Positions 53,711 through 64,000 of a DNA stretch of 64,000 nucleotides are shown piece after piece. The notes beneath the pieces were generated by a model. That model was not told where the DNA came from. It ran no database searches and was given only the letters and a program-made list of their open reading frames with translations. A program made the position numbers and the translations under genes. Origin of the DNA: Saccharicrinis sp963677345 (GTDB lineage: Bacteria; Bacteroidota; Bacteroidia; Bacteroidales; Marinilabiliaceae); contig CAXXLC010000023.1 in assembly GCA_963677345.2 (NCBI GenBank), positions 68,808-132,807 of the forward strand, in the 5' to 3' direction. The stretch's first letter is position 1. Every line of letters starts with the position of its first letter.

Positions 53711-56700
53711 TTATCTAACTAATAATACGCTACCTGCTTCTGTGAATACTTTACCACTAATAAAGTTACCATGTACTTTCCAAACATACACACCTTGAGG
53801 AGAAAGTTCATTATTATAAAAGCCATTCCACCCTTCTTCTATATCAGTGCTTTCATAAATTAGTTGTCCCCAACGATTAAAAATTTGCAATTGATATTGA
53901 TCTACATCCCTGTACACAGGTCGGAATACTTCATTACTTTCACCGCCTCCAATTGCAACAGCTGTTCCTCCATCCGGTCGCGGTGTGAATGCTGTTGGGA
54001 ACGTAATAAACCCTTCCAATACAGCTGTTACAGCGTTTGTTTTAATAATTTGATCAGTACAACCATATTGACTCTCTACGGTAAGAGAAAGGTCATAAAC
54101 TCCTGCATCTGTATATTCATGAAATGGATTAACTTCGTTTGATGTAATTCCGTCACCAAAATCCCATAAATAATACACCGCATTAAGTGACAGACTACTA
54201 CAACTCAATGACTTTCCTGGCACATAAACAACATCAGGTGTGTAACTAAACTCAGCCACAGGATGATCAAAGACTGTTATATTTTTAGTATAAACACCAT
54301 TAACACCATCAGGCCCCGGAGCTGTTAATGTTACAGTATAATCACCCGGATCACTAAATGTATGTATTGGGTTTCGATCAGACGAGCTATATCCATCTCC
54401 AAAATCCCACAGAAATTCAGTTCCTCCATCAGAATAATTTGTAAATTCTATAGTTAAAGGATAGCATCCCTGAGTCGTATCTACAATAAATGCAGCATCA
54501 GGAACTACTCTATATTCAATACTCACATCATCATATGTAATACAATTATTAACATTCATCAACCACCTAAAAGTATTATAACCTTCCGTAAGATTTCTTA
54601 CAGTTGTATTAAAGTAAGTATCATCATCAAAATCACCCGTACCTGCAATTACCGACCATGTAGCCCCTAAATCACCAGGATTTGAAGCTTTCAATTCAAA
54701 TTCCGGATCATAAACAACAGCATCTTCGCCGGCATAAGGGTCAGCTTTATTACTGATAATTTCCACTTCATCCTCAGTTGTACATTCTCCATAAGCTACG
54801 ATCCACTTAAATCTATTCTCACCTAAACCTAAATTCCGAACAACCGTTGTTGGACTATTTATATCATCAAACTCACCATTTCCTGAAATTATTGTCCATG
54901 TACCTAATCCCGTATCAGGATTGTTGGCATTTAATGTCAGATAATCTTCACAAGTGGATCTGTTAGTACCGGCTTCAGCCTGATCAGGAATCTGATTAAA
55001 TACGGTCATTTGATCAGTGCTGACACAATTTCCTTTTTGAACATTCCACATCAAAATATTTTCACCAAAAGTTAATCCTTCAACACGGGTTTTAGCATCT
55101 GTTTCATCTATAAAATCAGCGTTACCACTTATCAATGTCCAGAAACCTTCACCTTGAGTTGGCAAATTAGCATCGAGTTCAGCATAATTCTTGCAATCTT
55201 CAATATCCGGACCTGCATTGGCTATAGTCGGAGTATTATTTAACAACTCGATATCACTGGATTTATGACACTGTCCCTCAGATATGGTCCATCTAAGAAT
55301 ATTTACTCCTTCGTTAAGATTACTGATTGTTGCATCAGACAATAAGGGATCATCAAAATTACCACCTCCTTCTATAATAGACCACAATCCAGTTCCAAAA
55401 TCAGGAACTGCAGCTTTTAATTGCACCGTTGGCGAACAATACTCATCACTAGCACCAGCATAGGGTTCAGAAGGCTCATTATTAGTTATTGTCACATCAT
55501 CTGTAGAAGAACACAACCCATTATCACTGGTAACAGTCCATCTTAATACGTTTTCGCCCTTTGATAGACCAGTAATATTTGCATTTGGATTATTTACCTG
55601 ATCTGCACTAATATTTCCTCCACCAATAAGCACTTCCCATTCGCCCGTGCCAATTTCAACTGCCGTAGCATCAAGAACAGTAGAATCTTCACATATCTCT
55701 TGTAAACCACCTGCATATGCAGTACTTGGCGTATGGTTGATTACTTCTACTTCGGCAGAAGTAATACATCCTTCATTATTTATAGTCCACCTTAAAACAT
55801 TACTTCCTTTTGCCAAATCCAACACTTCCGTTGTTGCATCGTGCGTATCAGCAAATCGAGCCTGACTTGATCCTCCAATAACAGACCATGTTCCTAAACC
55901 TGGAGCCGCATTATTGGCCTCAAGGAAAGTATGATCAGCACATATTTCCTGAATACCACCAACCTCGGCATCGATTCTGTTAAAGCTAATCTGAACATCA
56001 TCATATAAGGTACATCCATTATTTTCAACAGTCCAACGGAAAATATTTGCACCAAATTTAAGATTATTAACCTTAGTTGAATTGTCAAACTCATCTTCAA
56101 AATCACCACCTCCGGTTTTAATTGACCAGAAACCAGTTCCTACTTCAGGGTGTGCCGCACCAAGAACAAAGCTATCCTCACAGGTTGCCTTATTATCTCC
56201 AGCAATAGCTTCTGATGGCTCATTATTGGTAATAGAAACTCTGCTTACAGAACGACATTGTTTGTAATTAATGGTCCAGGTTAAAATATTTTCTCCTTTA
56301 TCAAGATTACGAACTATTGAATATGGATCCTCATTATCGTCAAAATTGGCGGACCCGGAACCTCCTTCAATACCCCATGTACCTATACCCGGTAATGGAT
56401 TATTGGCTTCCAATACTGCAGTATCAGCACAATTAGTTGGTTGATCGTAACCCGCAAATGCTTGTATGTAATCATTAGAAATTTCAACATCAGAATAAGA
56501 AGTACATCCATTGTTATCTATAGTCCATCTAAAACGATTTTTGCCCACAGCAAGATTCCTTACAAGAGTATTTGTTTGTGATGAATCAACAATAGTTCCG
56601 GAACCCGACATAAGAGTCCATGTACCTACTCCATATACAGGAACACTTCCGGATAAAACAACAGTATCGGCACACACAGGTCGGTCATGACCGGCAAAGG

Positions 56701-59700
56701 ATTCTGATGGTTGGTTATTAATAATGGTTACAGTATCTCTCTTAATACAATCAGAAGATGCTTCAGGAACTTTAACTTCCCATACCAATTTATTAATTCC
56801 CGGAGCCAAATCATATACATACCCATCTATTTCATCAGTTTCATTGCCATCCGAATCTCTACCTTTACCTGCGCCTTGAATAACACGCCATGTTCCCTCA
56901 CCATATTTCGGTATTTCAGGATTTAAAAGAGTGGAGTCTGCACAAACTACTTGCAAACTATCTCCGGCATAAGCGTCAGAAGGTTCGTAATTAAATACAC
57001 TAATAGTATCATAGGAGAAACAAATATCTTGTTGAATTTGATACTTAAATACGTTCTCCCCTTTGGCGAGATCAGTAACTACAGATTTAGCATTTGTATC
57101 ATCCTCAAATATTCCTCCTCCTGAAAGTACAGACCATGATGATGAGCCCACAACAGGTTCACGAGCATTTAAGGTTGTCACATCACCACACTCATAAATA
57201 TCTAATCCGGCATCAGCATCGGTTGGTTTATTATTAACAATAATTACTGTATCAGTAGTAAAATTATCACTTCCTCCGGCAAAACGTAAAGTCCATCTAA
57301 ATACATTTTGACCTGAACGTATATTGGTAATATTTGTGGTTGCACTATTATACGATTCAAAATCAGCGCTACCTTCTACAATAGTCCACTCACCATAAGT
57401 ACCTTCCGGTTCGTTGGCACTTAATGTCGTATAATCATCACATAAGTGTAACTGGTTTAATCCGGCATCAGCATCCGCCAAGGTTCCACTCTGAACAGCA
57501 ACATCAATAGACTCAAAACAATTTGCATTTGAAACCGTCCATCTAAAGTAATTATAGTTAGGAAGCAAATTGGAAACGTCTGTCGTTGCTGAATTAGGAT
57601 TGGCAATATCACCACGACCTTCAACTAAAGTCCATACTCCGGTTCCTGCTTCAGGGATTTCCGCCCTTAGTGTAGTACTGTTTCCGTCAGTATAAATATA
57701 AGTTGAAGCATTAACTTCGTATGGTGCATTGTTTGAAACCACAACGGTATCTCTGGAAACACAACCATCTTTTGTTACTGTCCATACTAATGAGTTCGAA
57801 CCATAACCTAATGAAGTAGCATATGCATCAGCCTGAGTATTGGCAGGATTAAATACAACCCCTGCAGATCCACTCACTAAAGTCCATTGACCCGTTGCTC
57901 CATCCGGAGCCGGGGTAGCATTCAATTTTGCAGTTCTTCCACATACTGCAGTATCTGCTCCTGCATAGGTTTCAATATGTAAATTTGTTATTTTAAAGTC
58001 AACAGATGATGAACATGTATTATTGGATACTGTCCACCTAAAGATATTTTCTCCATTTGCCAGATCATAAACTCTTGTATTTGCATCTGCCGGATTATCA
58101 AATTTACCTTGTCCGCCAACAACACTCCATACTCCTGTTCCATATTGAGGAGTCACAGCATGAAGCATATATTCGTAATCACAAATAGAAATTGAACTGT
58201 TTCCTCCTGCTATTTCAGCTGGTGACGGTTGATCATTATAAACGATGACTTCATCGTAAGATTCACATCCATTTCGGGTTAATGTCCACCTGAAAATATT
58301 AATACCATCAGGAGTTGATTGATCTAAACCTGTTACTACTGTTGATGCCTGATCTCCTCCATCAACAAAATAACCAGACCCCTGTATAACCGTCCATTGC
58401 CCTGTTGCATCAGAAGGCACTTCAGTACCATTTAACATCGTAGTACCATCACAAGAATATCGATCTTTTCCGGCGTCAACCTCTAATGCGTTATTTTTAA
58501 TAATTACACTTGCTTGAGAATTACAAGATCCTTTTAGTATATTCCATACCAATTCATGATCTCCATAATCTATATTTGATACACTGATAACAGGATTATT
58601 TATATTGTCGATAACAACAGAACCTGATTTCACCTGCCAGAATCCCTTTTCATCCGGAGTTGGAACACTTCCTTTCAGAACAATGGTTTTAGATCCACAA
58701 ATATTAACTTCGGTAATTAATACATCATTTTCATCAGCGATTGTTGCTGTTGTAGTCTGGTTGTTTTCTATATCTATAGAAACAGAACTAACACAGTTAT
58801 TTTTTGAAACACTCCATACAATGGTATTATTATCTAATCCCAAACCATTAATAAGGGCATTTGCATTATTGGAAGGATCAACTAGAATATTTCCTGATCC
58901 TGAACTGATTTCCCAGCTTCCAACAGCACCCTCAGGTATTGGCGAACCTGTTAATTCCACACTACCATCACAAACAGTCTCGCTATTAGCTGAAACATCA
59001 ACATCAAACTGATCATTGGTTATAACAACAGTATCACTATAACTACAACCAGCATCACTTGTTACTGTCCAGATAAAACCATTATCGCCATGTGATAAAT
59101 TATAGATCTCCGCATTTGCATTATTTTCATTGCCAGGCACAATTAAACCTGTGCCAACCTCCCTGTCTAAGGTCCATACTCCAGTAAATCCAGCACCTGG
59201 ATCAACAGCATTGAGAATATGTGTAGATAAACAAATACCATCTTCATTTGCCCCTGCATCTGGTTTAGGTATAGGATTTATTATGACAGTTAAAGGCTCT
59301 GATTCCAAAGACTGGCCACAATCGTTCACCGCAATAACTCTGATATCTCCTGTGAAGTCGGTATAACCATCAACTAAATTAACCAGTATTGTTGAACCAC
59401 TTTGATTATTTGAAGCAAATTCAAATCCTTCAGGCAACAACCATATATAACTGATTGCATGATCAGCTTCACTAATAGAATATGAGATATTCTCTGATCC
59501 GGCACAAATCGAAGTCAGCCCATTAGGCTGTTCTGGTTTATCAGGTAATGGATTTGCAGTAATAGCCAAATTAAACGGAGCTCCTTCACCACAGGTATTA
59601 CTTCCCCTTACTGAAATACTTCCATTCACAAAATCAGCATTAAAATTAATGATAATCAAAGTGTCAGTTTGACTAACAATAGATCCAACAGATGCTGGAA

Positions 59701-62700
59701 CACTCCACAAATAATTTTCTGCATAAGGAATAGAATCCACAGCATATTCAACCATTTGTTCTCCCTGACAAACCACCGTGTTACCATATATTAATCCAGC
59801 ATTTCCAGGAGCCTGTTTAACTTCAATTACAATCTCATTATCCTCGGTAATTGTTACATCGCAATTATTTCCATCCTTTACAGAAACTAACTTATATGTA
59901 GTAGTTACAACTGGATTCACTGATAACAAATATTTTCCATCTACTTCTAAAGGCACTGCATTCACAGAACGTAAAACTCCATTTTCGGTAAATGAAACTT
60001 CGTAATCACCTTTTCCTGAAGGAAAGTCAAAGATAATCTCTGAAGCATCTCCGGCACATATCACAGCATATTCAGGATCAATATCCATCGTTACAGTAGG
60101 TAATTCGTTTACAGTCACTGTTGCTGTTCCAGAATAAGTACCTACACAATTTACATCCGAAATACTAGTAATTGTATAATTTGTTGTGCCAACTTGCGGA
60201 ATAACGTTAATTAGAGTGTCCTTTGTCAGAATATTCGTTAATTGTGTTTGAACTACTCCATCAAAATAAGTAACATTATAAGGAGCCACTCCTTCAAAAT
60301 GAATATTGAATTGTGTTTCTTCACCAAAACATAATTGATTATCACCAATCAACTCAATATGGGCGCTTGGTATAGCATGAACAGTTACAACTGCTGATCC
60401 GGTTCCTGTTCCTTGCAAACAATTACCGGCAGCATCATATACATTAACAATAGTATACTCTGTATCCACAAGAGGACTAACTGAATATAACTGATTGGCA
60501 CTGGCCAATGACACTGATTTTCCATCGCTTAAGTCAACCGTTAAAGGATAAGAACCTGAATAATTAGATACAGAGAAACGAATATTAGCAGACTCTCCTA
60601 AACAAATTTCAGAATCATCGGATACCGTTACAACAGCCTCTGGCTGAGTGATGGTAATAAATTCCTCTTTATAACAATTTTCATTAAGCATAAAGGATCC
60701 ATTACCACTATTGTCATCAATCAGCAATATTCTATATTCTCCTGCGGCTAATCCATTTAAAGAGTATGTACCAGCACTTAATCCTGAAGATTCATTTCTA
60801 TATAATCCAGGGCCGGTTACAAGAACATAGTAATTCGATGTCCCTCCCGAAATAGTATATGATATACTTCCATTAGAACCGTTATAACAACTTGAATGGT
60901 TAGTAACAGATGCTGACAATTCCAAAACATCAGGCTCATTAATTTCAACATCGTTCTTAATTATGACAGTACCATTATCATCTTCAATCTGAACAATATA
61001 ATTGCCCTTACTCAAACCTTCTTCTTTTAATTGATGAGAAGAAACCTGACGAATGGTTGTAGCACCCTGTAGCAATGTGATTGTATATGGAGCCTGACCG
61101 CCAAATGCATCTACTTGTATAGCTCCATTGGCATCACCATTACAAGGTTTAATATCCTGAGTATTTACCGACATCGTTAATGGTAAATCAGGTTCTGTTA
61201 CAATAATATCTTCCAAGGTAAGAGAACATCCGTTATCATCAGTGATGATTACTTCATAGACACCGGCAATAAGTTCCGTTGGATTTGATCCGATATGACT
61301 TACTGTAATTGGAGTTAGACCGTCATGTTCCACTCCTGACCATTTATAATGAAGGCTACCTGTTCCTCCCGATGCAAAAATCTCTATTTCCCCATCTTTT
61401 CCTCCCTGAGCTGATACGTTTTGAATACCAGTTACAGTAGCACTAATAGCTGCTAAAGGTTCCGAGATAACGATATCGCCACTGTAAGCCATACATCCTC
61501 CTGTATTGCCTAAGGAGTCAATTACCATTACAGTATAAGTTCCTGCTGTAAGATTTGTTTGATTTGGAGAATCCTGAACTAAACCAACTCCAGATCCAAC
61601 CCATTGGTATTTATAGTAATCATTTCCTGAGTTATCTTTAAACGGAGTACCTCCCTCTACAGTAACAGCTATCGTTCCTGTAGCTTCTCCTTTACAATCT
61701 ACATGACCGATATTTATATCTGTGATCTGAACAGGATTTACCGGCTCTTCAACAGAAATTGTTTGTGAAATAGAGCAACCTGAATCGTCATCAGTAATAA
61801 CTACGGTATAATCTCCAGCCGGTAAGCCCGATTGGTTTTGTGAGTTTGTATCATTACCTGATGGCAGTCCACTCCAACTATAAGAATAATTTCCTGCTAA
61901 GCCACCAGTTATCTTAGTGATGTTAATAACTCCGTTATTACCACCATTACAACTTACTTCATTCACATTATATTCAAACTGAAGGTCAAAATCTATTCCC
62001 ACTGTAATTGTAGTAGTAACAGAACAAGGTCCTCCGTCAATAGCCGGACGTGAATCAGTCACTTTTAAAGTATAATTCCCAGCTTCCAGGTTACTCTGAC
62101 CGGCAGTATTCACATCATCGATCCCTACAGCCGGAGTCCACTCATAAGTATATGGAGCAATACCACCGGTAACTGCTATATCAATTTGTCCATTGGCAAC
62201 CGTATTACAGGTTTGATTTTTAACCGTTGGAATAATTGTTATTGCTTTGGTTAAAGTAACTTCTTTTTCAAGGAAACAAGTTGGATAATCTTCATCCCAA
62301 ACTTTAACAATATAAGTTCCACCCTCAAGTGCCGTTTGATTCACATTTCCCTGAACAATACCAACACCATCATCTGTACTCCACCAATTCTGATATGTCC
62401 CGGAACCTCCGGAAAGGTTTTCTATTCTAACTGCACCTGCTGTGCCATCACAGTTTGTATCGGTTCTGTTTAAATCAAAATCTATGGCATCAACTTCGTT
62501 AACTGTAAAAGAGGTTTCAGCAGATAAACATCCCTTAGCATCTGTAACCTGAACAGTATAAGTACCACCGGATAAACCAATTTGATTCTGTGCTATTTCA
62601 TTATAACCTGAACCATCAACTGTACTCCATTTATAGGTATATGGCTCTGAACCACCTGCAACCTGAATATTTATAGTTCCATTTTTAGCTCCATTACAGG

Positions 62701-64000
62701 TAATATGCGTAACATCTCCGGTTACAACTAGCAAATCAGGTGCTTTTAATGTTTCTGTAATGCTATATGTACAAGCAGAACCGTCGCTTATTTCATTATC
62801 TGTGATTGTTAATTCGTACGTTCCTTCAGTCAATCCACTAATATCAATATCAGAGATATCTGTACCTGATTTATATACCGCACCATCTTTTGTCCATACA
62901 TAACTAAAGTTTCCTGATCCTCCAGTTATTTCAGGCACTGCTATAATACCAGTAGCATCACCATTACACTTAATATCGGTAACTTCAGTGGTAATATTTA
63001 CTTCTTTTTCAATGTAAACAGACTTGATAATATTACAGCTATAATCATTAACCGTAACTTCATAAAGTCCTCCAACTGTTAATCCTGTAAGGTTTCGGGT
63101 ATTCGTAACTTCCCCACCAGGTCCAGTCCATCGGAAGTTATAGCTTCCGCTTCCTCCAGTTAGTCCGGTAATATTTATTCCTCTTCTATAAGGTGAACAA
63201 GACTCTATAACCTTTTCCAACCCAAAAGTAATCTCAGTTGGTTCTGTAATCTCAAAACTTTTAGTTACCTGACAACCATTATCTATATCTTCTACATACA
63301 GTTCATAGGTACCAGCCTTTAAATTATCTTGACCATCAATTCTTGATTGATCCAATGTACCTGGACCTGTCCATGTATAATTATAGTTTGTGGTTCCGGT
63401 AATAGTAACTCCTGATATTTTTCCATCACCTGCTCCGTAACAACTTATAGGAACAGCCACTCCTGTAATATTTAACTGAGTACTCTCTCCAATAACAAAA
63501 GTTTTAGGTACAGTACAACCACGTTTATTATCTGTTACTACCAACACATATTCGCCTACAGGTAAATTCTCCCTGATTTAATTGAGTATTATCGCTAACA
63601 GGATCTCCATTTACTTCATCCCATTCCCACTCCCAATCATCTGAAGTACCTGTAATACTAATATTTCTGATAGCACCTACATTCTGACTTGTTACTGCAC
63701 AGATGTTTGGTATTTCTTCTCCCTCAATAACAATATGTGATTAAACAACTTCATCTCTGACAATTGTACAAGAAGCTGGGTCACTAGCCAACATATCCTG
63801 AACATAAATAGTATAGGTACCTGCATCTAAATCAGAATAAGTTAATGTCTGACCTTCTGTATACACATCCTGATCAGCTTGCCCCGTAACACTCACTTTA
63901 TAAAATGGGTTACCAGCTGAATCCATATTACCGCCTGTAATACTAAATTCAATAACACCAGTGCCCGGAGTTTCACAATCTATTTTAGTTGTGGTAGTAT
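53711..64000 (-). CDS. Giant SprB-like surface adhesin, 5' end beyond the window, frame-broken near the edge
   Basis: The intact reading frame covers 53711-63547 (3278 residues), and homologous sequence continues to the right edge, so the gene is larger. From N to C: about 11 complete SprB-type repeats (CNGxxxGxI, GGxxPYxYxW, GxYxVxVxD; 60,650-64,000), Ig-like and PKD-like modules (59,300-60,640), 19 tandem repeats of about 83 residues (54,540-59,270; AGxxxxxC, GxGxWxxxxG, NxxxWxV), two PKD domains with WDFGDG (54,040-54,510), and a type B T9SS sorting domain (FPTAFTPRPDGG, LQIFNRWGQLIYE). It should be moved to the surface by the T9SS with the adjoining PorP/SprF. A frame change near 63570 and a TAA at 63741-63743 interrupt the N-terminal part and are probably sequence errors. 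Confidence 0.9.

Noticed and set aside
54540..59270. Tandem repeats as assembly duplication
   Set aside because: The 19 units are well diverged in sequence, as in real repeat proteins, so collapse or duplication artefact is unlikely.

Overview
The window is AT-rich DNA from a member of the Bacteroidota, most likely a marine or anaerobic lineage near Bacteroidales/Marinilabiliales. The evidence is a type IX secretion system (T9SS) plug protein, PorP/SprF and PorE-like proteins, T9SS sorting domains, a gliding-type giant adhesin, a complete Na+-translocating NADH:quinone reductase operon, and -7 boxes of the Bacteroidetes type (TAnnTTTG). I see no phage, plasmid, CRISPR array, rRNA or tRNA.

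Layout. 1-4.4 kb: two TPR/PD40 beta-propeller proteins, the second PorE-like but ending in a SPOR-like domain, then a GNAT acetyltransferase. 4.4-8.3 kb: five housekeeping-type genes (HSDR_N-like, AMP nucleosidase, holA, rhomboid, HAD phosphatase), all broken by single-base indels that look like consensus errors. 8.3-15.5 kb: a class IV aminotransferase, ApbE, a T9SS cargo protein, a Cys-rich lipoprotein paired with a DsbA-like protein, and AsmA. 15.6-21.5 kb: nqrABCDEF on the minus strand, with nqrE and nqrF frame-broken. 21.7-23 kb: the T9SS plug protein. 23-33.4 kb: a repeat-rich accessory stretch with heptamer arrays, hairpins, a phased 41-bp array, a LytS/LytTR two-component pair, a LytTR-only protein with a membrane partner and a toxin-antitoxin pair between two direct repeats, pruA, and four 429-bp tandem repeats. 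33.4-41.3 kb: long-chain acyl-CoA ligase, CapA-like protein, a three-gene acyl-CoA (propionyl-CoA) carboxylase operon, YqgE. 41.4-52.3 kb: NhaC-type antiporter with an exported extra domain, a T9SS cargo protein, TPR protein, zinc-ribbon protein, Nif3, MerR, second CapA-like protein, FtsB/DivIC, GT2 and OmpH/Skp. 52.5-64 kb: PorP/SprF and a giant SprB-like adhesin running off the right edge.

How the genes fit together. Nqr exports Na+ when it oxidises NADH, ApbE probably attaches FMN to NqrB and NqrC, and the NhaC-type carrier can use the Na+ gradient. PruA and the acyl-CoA carboxylase belong to amino-acid and propionate metabolism. The T9SS parts (plug, PorE-like, PorP/SprF) serve the adhesin and at least two smaller cargo proteins. 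The least explained DNA is the 23-33.4 kb repeat stretch. The tandem array there carries copies of the 3' end of the neighbouring acyl-CoA ligase gene, and its units are built from small triloop hairpins.
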